NCBI RefSeq assembly: GCF_905147365.1 | Contig: NC_056423.1 | Coordinates: 1,344,501-1,408,500, forward strand | Direction: 5' to 3' | Origin: Aricia agestis | Taxonomy: Eukaryota > Arthropoda > Insecta > Lepidoptera > Lycaenidae | DNA: 64,000 nucleotides | Shown: positions 1-11,247 of the stretch, piece by piece | Position numbering within the stretch: the stretch's first letter is position 1 | Layout of the letters: each line of letters starts with the position of its first letter | Program-made: the position numbers and the translations under genes | The notes under the pieces: generated by a model | The model's input: the letters and a program-made list of their open reading frames with translations, nothing else | Database searches by the model: none | Told to the model about the DNA's origin: nothing

Positions 1-140
1 ATGTAGCCTATGTCCTTTCTCAGACTCTAGAATAACTGTATACAAAATTTCATTGCAATCGGTTCAGTAGTTTTGGCGTGAAAGCAAGACAGACAGACAG
101 ACAGACAGAGATATTTTCGCATTTATAATATTAGTATGGA
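1..140 (-). mobile_element. Non-autonomous Helitron, family A, cut by the window edge
   Basis: On the minus strand this begins TCCATACTAATATTATAAAT, then runs through a (GTCT)n stretch into the 'ccaaaactactgaaccgat' region shared by all family A copies in the window. The 3' hairpin and CTAG end lie outside the window. A TC start and a hairpin-CTAG end are the known termini of Helitrons; the assignment rests on the full copies at 20973-21186 and 42947-43240. Confidence 0.75.
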
Positions 141-273
141 TTTACAGTCCCAGAAAGAAAATAAGTATTACAGCTGTTAACTATTATCGTATCGTAATAA
201 TATCTAGTCAATCGTCGAATTGAAAACGCCTAGAAGAGCTACTGGTCCATGACGACGCTACTTTTGGAAGGTT

Positions 274-1906
274 AAAAAAACCGGCCAAGTGCGAGTCGGA
301 CTCGCGCACCGAGGGTTCCGTACAAACCTGCAAGGTTTACAAAGTTCGTTCATTACGACAATCGAGTCATAACTATGGTATTTTTATTGCAAAATGAAAT
401 TCATAACATTACAATGGGGAAAGATGGAGGAGCATAAATTTAAGACAAAGATCTCTTTATCGTTTAAGTAATCCTTTATTTTATATTAACACATATCATT
501 TATCTATAATATAACTGAAACACTTATACTAGCCTTGCAGCAGACTTGCGAAAGTTCTTTTATTAAAGTTATTTATTTACTAAGTTTTTTAGTCACTATT
601 TAGAAATCTGGTTCAAAAATATTAATTAAGTATTAAATTTGAACCAGACCTGTAAATGGTGACTGAAAAAGTTATGAATAGTACCACATTGAACATTGAA
701 GTTCGAAAAAACGTTATCAATAGTTGTACAACTTCGTGTAGTGCTACTGTTTATTAACGGAAACATGTTTATGGATGAAAAATATGTGGAAATTCCATTT
801 TGGGGATTCATTCTAAAATCTATATTGAATAGTATAATAACTCGCGGTCATTGCTGTAACTACAATTATGTTTACAATCACAATTTTTTTGGTGGTATAA
901 CTACTTAAAATTTTAAGCTTTTCGGAATTTTTCTGTTACCTGTGCTGTAAGCTATTGCTTCTTACCAAATTTCGAGATTCTATGTCAACGGGAAGTGGTC
1001 TTTAGGTTTTAATTCCCTTGCGTGTAGTTGCGAGTTTCAAAATATGCGGTATCAATGGTTGTACTTTTGCGTTTTGCGTTTTTGCGTTGACTTAGAATTT
1101 TTTTTTTTTCACGGGTTAAAGGCAATTAGATCTAAGTATTTGATATGAATTTCAACTTGATAGCTCTACGCGTTCATGAGGAAAAAAGTAATAAGTTTAT
1201 ATTTATTAAAAAATATATATTTTGTAATGTAACTAAAAATTTAAGGTTTTCGGAATTTTTCCTTTATGTGTGCTATAAAACGTTGCTTCATGCCAAATTT
1301 CAAGATTCTAGGTCGACTGGAAGTACCCTTTAGGTTTTGATTCCCTTGCGAGTACTTGCGAGTTTCAAAATATGCAGCTTAAATTGCTGTTTCTTTTGAT
1401 TGCGTTGACATAGAAGTTTGATTTTGTTACAGCTTAAAGGTATTATAGACTTGAGTATTTGGTATGAATTTCAATTTAATACCTCTACGCGTTTATGAGG
1501 AAATGGGTAGTAAGTTTAAAATTATTAAAAAAAAATATATTATGTGATGTAACTAAAAATTTATGGTTTTCGTAATTTTTCCTTTATCTATGCTATAAGA
1601 CGTTGCTTCGTACCAAATTTCAAGATTCTGAGTTCACGGGAAGCACCCTGTAGGTTTTGATTCCCTTGCAAGTGTCGAAAATTTGCGGCATAAACGGCTG
1701 TATCTTTTGATTGCGTTGGCTTAGAAGTTTGATTTTTTCACAGCTTCAAGGGACAGTAGACTTGAGTAATTGATATAAATTTCAGCTTCATACCTCCACG
1801 CGTTCCTGAGAAAAAGGGTCTTGACAGACGGACGGACGGACAGACGGACAACAAAGTGATCCTATAAGGGTTCCGTTTTTTCCTTTTGAGGTACGGAACC
1901 CTAAAA
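274..1906. repeat. Composite interspersed repeat with three internal tandem units
   Basis: The left end (ccggccaagtgcgagtcgg, then agggttccgta) and the right end (gggttccgt..., then tacggaaccctaaaaa) carry the same GGGTTCCGTA word in opposite orientation and mark one large repeat. Inside, three diverged units of about 320 bp start near 905, 1235 and 1555; each has a 'ttttcggaatttttc' block, 'ttgcttc..accaaatttc', 'ttcccttgc' and a 'ctctacgcgtt' block. It ends after a (GGAC)n tract at about 1829-1850. Only short ORFs are present. I recognise it as a repeat of lepidopteran style but cannot assign a superfamily. Confidence 0.6.
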
Positions 1907-2104
1907 AGTAATATAAAATCGTACAATCGTGGAACGATATACTTAAATTAATGATGTCGTAACGATTCGATCGAATTTTCGTTCATACATAAGCTTACGT
2001 CATTTTAATGTAATTAACGACACACATTTCGGTTCAAAATAACATTACTTTATTTACCTTACCTACTTATATAACTTTTTATACTTCATACTTCGCCATC
2101 TACC

Positions 2105-3145
2105 ATGAAGCCCTTTTATTTCATTCGTTCGTCTACTGTTTCAAAAACCTTATTTTTATTTTTTCTTTTGTTACAATTCATTTTGTCTCTAGACTTTGGT
2201 TTCGTTAGGAGAAAATCTTCTAAAATCAGAGTGGCTGTCAGATTTTTTAATGTGATCCAATCTTTATGTCTGATTTCGTTCTGCTTTTACGTTTTGTTTA
2301 TCGATTTCAGCAAGTTCCATGCTATGTCTGACGTGTATTTTGTCACTCAGTACCTAATCATGGTGTCTATTTTCTTCTTCCACGACAAGAACAACAGTTT
2401 TTGCTCCTTCTTGGAAAACTTGAACTACATAGACGCCGAGATGAAGGCGTCTTCTAGATTCTATCAGATCGATTTGAAGATAATCTTCATTATTTCCTTA
2501 ATGCTTATATCGAAATTCTGTATTTGCGCCTGCCTTTGCATGTTTTATTTCCCATTTAGCTGTAACGGCGGTAGTACTAGCGGTATGCTCTTATTTTTAT
2601 GTGCTTTCAGCATTAATGTGCCGCTTTTATTATATTCCTTTACGTTTTATGCCTCCTATTGTCGATTGAAAACGTTGAGAAATTTCCTCCAACATTACAA
2701 CTGCTCGTACATTCATGGCGCTTTCATTTATAAATTTATTGTTGATTCCACGGAAATCGCTAAAAAGGTCTTTGATTACGTGGTGAGTAATTTTTATCAC
2801 ATCTTTAATTTATAATTTTAAGGTTAAGGTGACTTTTATTTTTTGTTTTTTGTTAGTGTGTTTATTGTTAAATAGATATAGTTGTGTTTATTGTTAAATA
2901 GATATAATAAGAGTAATTTTTAAGTATGATAATGACAAAAGCTTTAAGAAGTTTTGAGCTTGACTTCGATAAAACTAAAACGGCTTACTAATTAATTTTG
3001 TTTGCCTTTTACGCCTAAAATTTTGTAATATTCAAACGTTTGTTTGTTCCATTTTTTTTTTCAGATTATTGTGGCGTTGCTGTTCAGAATACCGGAGATG
3101 TTAGGCATTATCTTCATAACAATTAAACATATCAAGTTTTCATTG
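2105..3145 (+). CDS. Gustatory receptor GR-A, 5' exons only (exons 1-2)
   Basis: Insect GRs are seven-helix, ligand-gated cation channel subunits in the membrane of taste neurons. Exon 1 is 2105-2782 (226 codons, ATG at 2105), followed by a gtgagt donor. Exon 2 is 3065-3145 (27 codons), with a pyrimidine-rich acceptor and a gtaagt donor. The protein is strongly hydrophobic. It shares with the two downstream paralogs the SLDFGFV motif (about residues 28-34) and a block ending DSTEIAKKVFDYV just before the exon 1 junction. Exon 2 (27 residues, IPEMLGIIF) aligns in length and phase with theirs. No exons 3 or 4, and so no TY(x)5Q helix, occur before the next gene starts at 4784. The reading frame and all visible splice sites are intact, which is unexpected for a long-dead gene. 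If intron 1 is retained, a stop follows after ten more codons. Family certain from paralogy; completeness is not. Confidence 0.8.
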
Positions 3146-3192
3146 GTAAGTTAAAATTATAATAATAATAATATGTAATAATAATAATATTT

Positions 3193-3556
3193 GGGAGGCA
3201 CACCGGTTGCGGTGACGGTAGCCGGTTTCATTGAAAGTACCGGGCCAGTTACGCGGGAGTAATTTTTATGGTGTCCAAGTGTGTGCGCAGTACACAAGGG
3301 CACTCTCTATTCCTTTACTCTCTTATCCCAGTTGGACGTAAGACCGACACGACTGGCGAAAGATCAAGCGCAGGAACGACTTTTTACATGCCCATCCGAC
3401 GCATGGATCATCGAATGACAAGTAGTCAGACAATCAGGTGATCAGCCTGCGTTGCCCTAACCAAACTTGGAAATAACAAGTTTCCAACGCGGGATTCGAA
3501 CCCACGACCTCCGAGTCATGAGCCACAATCCAAACCACTGGACCACGGAAGCGTCA
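3193..3556 (-). mobile_element. tRNA-derived SINE, family S2
   Basis: On the minus strand the element starts with a tRNA-like head: an A-box-like TGGTCCAGTGG and a B-box-like GGTTCGAATCC about 50 bp apart. A body of about 300 bp follows, shared with 33065-33385 and, degenerately, with 21190-21405. The head looks like a tRNA but lacks a foldable acceptor stem and continues into the shared body, so it is a SINE and not a tRNA gene. It lies between GR-A exon 2 and GR-B. Confidence 0.7.
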
Positions 3557-3906
3557 GCTTAAAATAATATTATTTTTATGACATAAAACCCTAAAAATCT
3601 GAACTCTAGTTCAAAAGTTGCCCCTGCACTTGGCCCCCATTATAGAGCGGAAGTAGGCAAAAAAATGTGTTTTTTGTATGGGATTATTTTTTATTTTATT
3701 TTAATATTAGATATTATTAAAATATATTAAAGTACACTTATAACAGAGAAGATGGCCAATCGACCTATTTATTTAAAACGGAAAAGATTTTTAATATTGA
3801 TATGATAATAACTTACGTAATAACTTGAGACAGAAGGTCCCCTAGGTAGGGACTGAATAAATTCACCGACTTGGTATCACATGAATCTCACAACTTCCCA
3901 TATAAT
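3557..3906. other. AT-rich spacer, nothing recognised
   Basis: I searched this stretch for the missing third and fourth exons of GR-A (a 145-bp exon followed by one containing an YIEAR-like block) and found neither. Confidence 0.5.
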
Positions 3907-3927
3907 ATATATATATATATATATATA

Positions 3928-4783
<856 letters not shown>

Positions 4784-5664
4784 ATGATAAGGGCAGCACC
4801 AGAAATAAAATTTATTAGTCAGCTACAAAATGAGAAACCATACTCATCTCTTGTTCGTTACTTCTTTCTGTTTGTTCACTATATTATGTCTTTAGATTTT
4901 GGTTTCGTGGAAAAAATGTCTTACAAAACTAAGTTTTCTTACTTCATATTTACTGTTGTAAAACTAATTTTGCTCGTATGGTTTACTGTGTACAGTTTGT
5001 TGTATAATTCTCTCGGTTTAAATTTAGTTAATGCAGTAATGCTTCTTTATTACTGTCTTCAGTACGTGTTATTTATAATTGTTTTGATATTGTATAAGAA
5101 AGTTAATACTTTTGGTTCCTTTCTGAAGAATGTTCAATTATTTGAGAAGGAAATTATTGTGTTTAAGCCGTGCGTTTTAGATTATGCAATAATATTGTGC
5201 GTGGCGACCTCGTTGCTGTTAAATATTGTTATCTTTTACTGCTCGTACGATTTAAATTACAGTGAATTAAATTTTTCCTTGGGATTGTTATTTGTGTTAG
5301 CTTTCTGTGTGTCCATTGTAAATACTCCGTTAATTGTTTACTTCTTTTTATTTTACGGGGTATACGTTTGTTTGAAAAATTTAAGACATCATACCAGGAA
5401 GAGTTCAAATTATGTCACCTGCCATCTTTTGTATAAGTTTTTGATCGATTCTACTGAAGCGGCGAAACGAATTTTCGATGGTGTGGTAAGTAAAAGACTT
5501 TCTTTATTACTTTAGTAATTTGCATTAATCTTATATCTTTAAACGAGCAATTCTTGTATATGTCGTAGGATGATTTGATAAATCCGTGTTTTCGCGAAAT
5601 CCCTAGAAATTTCGCGAAAATTCTAGGGATTTCGCGAAAACACGGATTTATCAAATCATCCTAC

Positions 5665-5711
<47 letters not shown>

Positions 5712-8700
5712 GGAATCTCGGAATTCGAATCGGCTCCAACGATTTTCATGAAATTTAGTATATAGGGGGTTTCGGGGGCGATAAATCAATCTAGCTAGGA
5801 ATCATTTTTAGAAAATGTCATTTTATTCGTGTTTTATCGAATACCGAGCAAAGCTCGGTCAAATAGCTAGTTAATTATTTGATGTGATTATATTGAAACT
5901 TGATATAGAGATACTTTGAGTCCCGGGAAAGGAGATAGGATACTTTTTATTCCGGAAAAATGTACGGTTCATGCTCGATTTTGGCGCAACGACGATGCAG
6001 GCGTCAGCTAGTACTTAAAATATTTTCTATTGTTACAGTTTATCGCAGCTTTTATATTTAAAATACCTGAGTTGATGTATGGCGCGTTTTTGGCTATCAG
6101 AGCATTTAAAGTACAAACCGTAAGTATTCAAAATACTAAAAGAAAATTATAACACGTGTTTTTATATAACACTAGCTGTCCCGGCAAACGTTGTTTTGCC
6201 GTATAAAGTATTTCGATTTTCGCCCATATTATCTAATTGAAGTGACTAAATAAGTATGTCACCATGGCAATGTCCATCGCTATCCCGTCACACAAACAAT
6301 GGTCACCGTCAGTCTCGAGTTGTAATAATTTACTATTATTTATTCAACAAAGGCACTTATCAATATAATAAGTACCCAGGAGCCGATTCTCCGACCCACT
6401 GAATATGCATATAAAATTTGGTTAAAATCAGTAAAGCCGTTTCGGAGGAGTACGCGGCCTAACATTGTGACACGAGAATTTTATACTTAAGATAATATTT
6501 ACTTCCATTACCACTGAATATAATTATCACAGATGTTTAGATTAGAGTTTTTTTGTTTTATTTATTCGCAGATCTATTTTAATATTTTAATGCGAAAGCT
6601 TGTCTGTCTGTCTATCTGCCTGTTACCTCTTCATGCTCTTTTGAACCGCTTTGACATGGTGATACTTTGAGTTCCGGGAAAGGACATATGATAGTTATCC
6701 CGCAAAAATGTACAGTTTCCGCGCGATAAATGAATTTCGGTGCAACGGAGTTGCAGGCGTCATCATAATTGACGAACTCCGTGGCTCAGTGGTTGGGCGT
6801 GTTGGCAACGCTCATGCCGGGGGTCGCGGTTTCGAATCCCGCCGACGGAACAAAAAGTTTTCTATGTTCCTGGGTCATGGATGTGTGTTAAACATGTGTA
6901 TCATATAATAAAAATCTTAAATGTATGTATAGTATAAAGTATTAAATATATTTCCGTAGTTTGGTACCCGTAACAAAATTCCTTCAGGTACTTACCACGG
7001 GGCCGTGACGTGGTGTTAAGTGTACATAGATATTATTAAGTATCTATATTTTACTACGTGAGCCAAAAAATTTGTATCCCTTTTGACGAAAAATGGGTAA
7101 ACGTAGGTAAATGAAATTTTGCACAGTTATAGTTTATATGGTGAAGGAGTGCATCGAGGTAATATTATTTTGAAATTATGCTTTTATCATACATTTTTTT
7201 AACAAATAAAACATTACACACACTACAACACACACACTAGGAAAAATGACAGATTTTTGAGTGACAAGCCTATACACACGAATAATACTCTTTTATTTAT
7301 GGTTGAAGTCTGTTGACAACGGTTGACAACAAAGTGACAAATTGAAAATGGATTTTTTTTTATTAGACAATGCTTACACGGCCAGTCTGAGATCAGCTGA
7401 GTCCCAGAGACAAGAGTTGAAAAAAATATGATAGTCAATATTTTTTTTTTTTTTTAATATAGGTACTTAGTAGTCCTAAAGTTGAAACTAAATTGGGCGA
7501 TCTCTAGTTATTATAACTATGACTATTTTCAGGTACTTCCCAACACTCTGGTATTCTCGTGTATATCGTTTGCTCACTACATAGTGTTGACATTCTCGCC
7601 GACTATCATGGCGACCGTGGTTGCTGCGGAGGCGAAAAAGATCAAAATAATGTTTTTGGATGCACTTATAGAAAACGGTAAGTGTCCTAATATTTCGTCT
7701 TTGTATACAAGGTGTAAAGAGTAAGTGATAATACTTGTCCTTGTAGAGAGTTCACTGTGAAAGTAGCAGCGGTAAAGACCAATTTTTTGTCACTTTTGTA
7801 TGTGGAATCTCGTGACGTTGAGGCACTTGCCCATACAAAAGTTAAAAAAAATTGGTCTTTCAGCGCTGCTATTTTCACAGTGAACTCTCCACAAGGAACA
7901 CACCTTAAAGTATTGTCGCTTAGTTTTGTTATACATAGATGTTGAACGTGTCGATATTATTTGTGTATAATTATTGTCCACGATTCACGTCGATCGTGCA
8001 TGTTTGATGGTCAACGTCACTGCCATAATTGTCTTATACCTTAACTTATAAGTCTGACTGTATGTGGTCATGGGTGTACCCAGGATTTTAGCTCGGGGGG
8101 GCAGCATACCTGTTTCGAGAAGATGGTCGGTCGGTATATTGAAACAAAAAATCATGAAAATTTACTTTTATTAATCTGACTGAAAAGATATTTTGTTTCC
8201 CACTTGCTAGGAAAATTGACGTTTATTTTATCTTCTAGAGGGGGAGAGGTGCTCCCCCCTGCCCCTATCTGGGTACGCCCATGATATTGTGGTCGCTTAA
8301 TTTTATCATTGCATAAAATAAGTCGAAGTTAAACTTTTTTATACTTATCTCAAACTTTCTATTAGGATTAAAAAGACATTATCTCAAAAACCAAAAGTGT
8401 ACTATCAAATAAGTTGATTCCATAAAGTTAATATACGTAGTGGAATAGAGCAACAATCTTGAGCTGTCTAACGAAACCGAAATTGATTTACGTCTGTGTG
8501 TAAAAAATCATCTACGTATACACTTACACAAGCATCTTTCTAAGAGATTAAATTGTCAACGTGCCGATAAGTGCCGACTGGACGTCAAACAGATGAAAAA
8601 AAATTGGTTCTGCTGTCATGTATCGCACGTCTCTTTTTACTACGCAGTATTACTGATAGTGACATCTCGCTTGCTCAGGACTTTGTTTATCTATTCCACT

Positions 8701-9639
8701 AGGTAAAATTTTTATGGTTGATTCGTAGGCAGATGGCGTAGTTTGGTCGCGTTATGTCAAACGCAGCCGACAAAATATTACAACTTACCATCATCATTCG
8801 TCATTTGATCGGTATAAGTTGCTTTAAATACCGATCAAATGACGTGCCTACGTCATTTGGTCGGATTACGTCAATTCAATTGACTGACCTTCGGATTGAC
8901 GGACCGTCAACTACATAAGTAGGTACTAAGTGCCATTAGCGGGTTAGCTTACAATATTATAAGTAATTAAAACTTCTTTGAAAATTAAATTATTCAAATT
9001 TGTTACTTACAATACCTAAAAAATATCTTGTAACTTATTAAGGCGATGCCTTGATAATATTCTGGCTGTAGCGATATCGATTTTTCTCAGCAATGACTAA
9101 AGCTAAGAAACTAAAGTTGATTGTCAGTATTCATCATGTCTCTGTCTTTGAATTAGCCATAGCATAACACGATTGGTCAACTTTTATAACACAGAATAAT
9201 CAATCAAAAAGACCTCTGTAAAAAAGGGATTCTAATTTTGGCAACAAACAAAATTTGTACATAGATTGGTAAAAGCATACACTTTAATTTGCCAATAGCT
9301 TATATGAAATATATTTATAGTTTTTAAATTACGCGTCAAAAACCATTTTTTCGCTTACGCCCTTTCCATTTCTTCATGTAAAACATATCCAATACGGTTT
9401 TTTACTTTAGCGCGGCGTCACCTAAAGTATTTACTATTTTGTAATATTATTATGTAATAATGTTATTTACAGATAAGGACTCTGAAGACATACACAATTT
9501 CATCGCTTACATCGAGGCGAGACCTTTTCGGTTCAAAATCTACGACACCATACCATTCGACTCCAGGTTTCCCCTGCTGACTGCCAACCTGTGTATAACC
9601 TACCTCATTTTTATACTACAGCTGTCTCATTTATACTAG
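4784..9639 (+). CDS. Gustatory receptor GR-B, complete, four exons
   Basis: Predicted taste receptor channel subunit of 364 aa. Exons: 4784-5485 (234 codons), 6039-6119 (27 codons), 7533-7677 (145 bp), 9473-9639 (167 bp, stop TAG). All introns are GT-AG: the first two donors are gtaagt after phase-0 codons, the third splits a codon after its first base. I start at the ATG at 4784 because the upstream part of the open frame has no ATG and is a poly-A leader. Landmarks: SLDFGFV near residues 36-42; LIDSTEAAKRIFDGV at the end of exon 1; YIEARPFRFK in exon 4; the family signature TYLIFILQ near residue 352, 13 residues from the C-terminus. Seven hydrophobic segments are expected from the family. 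The introns (553, 1413 and 1795 bp) are full of Helitrons, MITEs and a SINE. Exons 3 and 4 may also serve GR-A. The ligand cannot be told from sequence. Confidence 0.93.
5529..5870 (+). mobile_element. Non-autonomous Helitron, family C, in GR-B intron 1
   Basis: Starts TCTTATATCTTTAAACGAGC and ends with the hairpin ACCGAGCaaaGCTCGGT followed by CAAATAGCTAG, between a flanking A and T. These are textbook Helitron termini. It carries a perfect-armed hairpin insertion (5557-5672) and a TA run. A reverse copy lies at 49270-49455. Confidence 0.85.
5557..5672. mobile_element. Palindromic hairpin element inserted in the Helitron
   Basis: Two arms of at least 48 nt match perfectly as inverted repeats (outer TGTCGTAGGATG, inner AATCCCTAGAA) around a short centre. 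The 10-bp self-complementary word TTTCGCGAAA, or a one-base variant, occurs three times. The same Helitron family at 49270-49455 lacks it at the corresponding TA-rich position, so it is an insertion. A 40-bp TA run follows. Confidence 0.75.
5905..6011 (+). mobile_element. Helitron family A, 5'-truncated copy
   Basis: Contains the family block 'gagtcccgggaaagga', 'aaaatgtacggttc' and ends in GCGTCAGCTAG. It lies in GR-B intron 1, just before exon 2. Confidence 0.7.
6172..6492 (-). mobile_element. Non-autonomous Helitron, family B, in GR-B intron 2
   Basis: Read on the minus strand it starts TCTTAAGTATAAAATTCTCG and ends with the hairpin GGCAAAACAACGTTTGCC followed by GGGACAGCTAG. Relatives: 32025-32094, 32308-32597, 43252-43433 and 51110-51370. 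Confidence 0.82.
6573..6765 (+). mobile_element. Helitron family A copy in GR-B intron 2
   Basis: TC start, (GTCT)n tract, 'gagttccgggaaagga', hairpin arms around 'gcaacggagttgc', then GGCGTCATC. The final CTAG is missing where the adjacent SINE begins. Confidence 0.75.
6771..7037 (+). mobile_element. tRNA-derived SINE, family S1, in GR-B intron 2
   Basis: Head with A-box-like TGGCTCAGTGG and B-box-like GGTTTCGAATCCC, then 'gccgacggaacaaaaagttttc' sequence, and a tail with tggtaccc...cacggggcc and 'catagatattatt'. Two other copies, on the other strand and each interrupted by an insertion, are at 27425-28380 and 44078-44525; they define the family and its length of about 270-300 bp. Confidence 0.8.
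7708..7935. mobile_element. Mariner-like palindromic MITE in GR-B intron 3
   Basis: Same family as 3928-4186: starts near 'caaggtgtaaagagtaagtgataatactt', has inverted 'gtgaaagtagcagc'/'gctgctattttcac' arms, and ends near 'ttagttttgttat'. The termini are decayed. Confidence 0.7.
8069..8283. mobile_element. Short TIR element in GR-B intron 3
   Basis: Terminal inverted repeats CATGGGTGTACCCAGG and CTGGGTACGCCCATG, with subterminal G-run and C-run (gggggg / cccccc) facing each other. No coding capacity. Superfamily not assigned. Confidence 0.65.
8395..8930. mobile_element. AAGTTGATTC-type MITE split by an hAT-like MITE
   Basis: The left piece ends AAGTTGATTC at 8420 and the right piece resumes GTTGATTCGTAGGCAG at 8717, separated by an element with an 8-bp target duplication. 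The right part has an internal hairpin (8809-8844; arms CGTCATTTGATCGGTAT and complement). Relatives of the ends are at 30769-30935 and 40881-41042. Confidence 0.6.
8421..8716 (-). mobile_element. hAT-like MITE, family H
   Basis: Ends CATAAAGTTAATATAC / TTTTTATG with an inner GGAATAGAG inverted repeat. It is flanked by an exact 8-bp direct repeat GTTGATTC (8413-8420 and 8717-8724). An 8-bp duplication is typical of hAT transposition. Other copies: 13456-13751, 14246-14541 and 26281-26623. Confidence 0.78.
8931..9472. other. Remainder of GR-B intron 3, nothing recognised
   Basis: AT-rich intronic sequence up to the ttatttacag acceptor of exon 4. Confidence 0.5.
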
Positions 9640-9693
9640 TAGCCACTGTAATAATATTACGTAACATTATTTAATAATAATACCAACATATTA

Positions 9694-9881
9694 TCAGGGC
9701 GAACGAAGCGAGCCCTAGTATATCCCACAATTTTACATGTTGTGGTACACTTTACTGAATAACTATCACGTCTATTGATTTGTAGTTTAACATAGTAATT
9801 TTTATTTATATGTAGATGTGGTACCATCAGTCAGTCAAGGTGTGACGACGCGAGCCCTTACAAAGCTCGGCTTTTAGCTAG
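9694..9881 (+). mobile_element. Helitron-like repeat, tentative
   Basis: Left part 'gggcgaacgaagcgagccc' folds as a hairpin. The right end 'gagcccttacaaagctcggcttttagctag' has a GAGC...GCTC pairing before CTAG, as in Helitron 3' ends. It starts about 55 bp after the GR-B stop codon, so it may form part of the GR-B 3' UTR. Confidence 0.5.
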
Positions 9882-10415
9882 TTAAGTAACCATATGAAAG
9901 TTTGTGAGTGTGTGTGTTATTTCATTATGCTACAACTAAAAAAAATTTGATGAAATAAATTTATTAAAGACGCATGTGGAAGAACCAGATTTAAACTAAC
10001 ATATTTTTATAATAAAAGGACAATTACTTTTTTTTCCTTAAGGTTTAAACAAACTTTGCGACTTACCTACTTTATCATCTAGCTAATATTATCATATATA
10101 TTAGCTAGATGATAAAATATATACATTTTTTTCATTTCAAATCATGTTCCGGCTTTAAAGCCTCCATTTATGCAAAAAACGGTAAATTTTTTACTGTCAC
10201 TTACCTGCTTCTTCCAGTCATGTCTTCTTATGTATAATAATAATAATTTAAAAACTTCGTGTTTATGTAACTTTTATCAGCAATTTTCTGATACAATCGA
10301 ATAAAACATTTTATTATCGTAAATAGATCAGTAAAATGCATAAAATGATCGGAAGTTTTTTTTTATTTTTCTTTAATTTCTCTAAATATTATGGTGTGTG
10401 GTAGAAACAAATCAC
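9882..10415. other. Intergenic AT-rich DNA with one hairpin
   Basis: The only structure seen is a palindrome at 10071-10116 (arms TTTATCATCTAGCTAATAT and complement, with a 4-8 nt centre). No gene is supported. Confidence 0.5.
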
Positions 10416-10735
10416 ACGTAGATGCATTTCTAAATTTGTATGGATTTGACAGATTTACAAGATGTCTCACACAATTGAAATCTGTCAATTCAGTACAAAT
10501 TAAGATTTTAGAAATGCAACTTCGCGTCGCGTACCTTTAGGGTCAATTCAGACCGCATACGCGACGAGGTAGGCGCCGCGTAGGCCGCGTAGGCGAGGCG
10601 AGGCACGGTGCGGCATAAATTTGTATGGATTTGACAGATTTCAATTGCGTGAGACGTCTTGAGAATCTGTCGAATCCATATAAATTTAGAAATGCATCTA
10701 CGCGTCGGGTTGCGGTCTGAATCAACCATTAATGT
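10416..10735. mobile_element. MITE cluster, family J (AGGGTCAATTCAGAC ends)
   Basis: Two adjoining copies share the blocks tagatgcatttctaaa, 'ttgtatggatttgacagattt' and 'atctgtcaa'. The terminal motif AGGGTCAATTCAGACCGC starts near 10540, and TTGCGGTCTGAATCAACC closes the second copy. The cleanest copy is 34646-34793. A GC-rich 'gtaggcgccgcgtaggccgcgtaggcg' stretch is an internal expansion. Confidence 0.65.
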
Positions 10736-11247
10736 TAGTTCAGAGGTTTAAAACGATTTTGACGTGATTCTGTGATATTAATTACAAATTACAATGTATT
10801 TTCTTCGGTGGTGGGCCAGGCTTGCCTCTATTATAATAAAACACAGATTTGTTTTAAATACTTAACTCCTGTTTATTTGGAAAAGCTATAAAATATTCTC
10901 TTTCAAAAGTGTGTAATGACGCTTAAAACGCTGTTTTAAGTAAAAAAAGTGTCATATTTCTTATGAACATCAAAATAACATGAACATAGAAACTCAATCA
11001 CACTAACGAACTTTAAGTCAACTATTAAAGCTGATATTGACAATATTTTAATATTTCATGAAGTTATGAAATAATGGTTACAAGCAAAAAACGCTTTTAA
11101 TATAATGACATACATAAATTTGAGCTTTTAAAAAGTAATCAACTTTAGTAAGTAGATTACTAAATGAATCTTAATTTGAATTTTAGTTACTTTGGACAGA
11201 GTGCTTCAGAATTTTAAATAGTACACACGTGACCAGAAGAAAAAAAA
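10736..11247. other. Upstream region of GR-C, no element recognised
   Basis: AT-rich sequence ending in an A-rich leader before the ATG at 11248. No repeat or promoter motif could be assigned. Confidence 0.4.

Noticed and set aside
6771..6850. tRNA gene (A and B boxes present)
   Set aside because: The same sequence heads dispersed copies at 28300 and 44500 with a common body, and the acceptor arm does not fold; it is a SINE. The same applies to 3490-3556, 33310-33385, 41344-41415 and 45046-45120.
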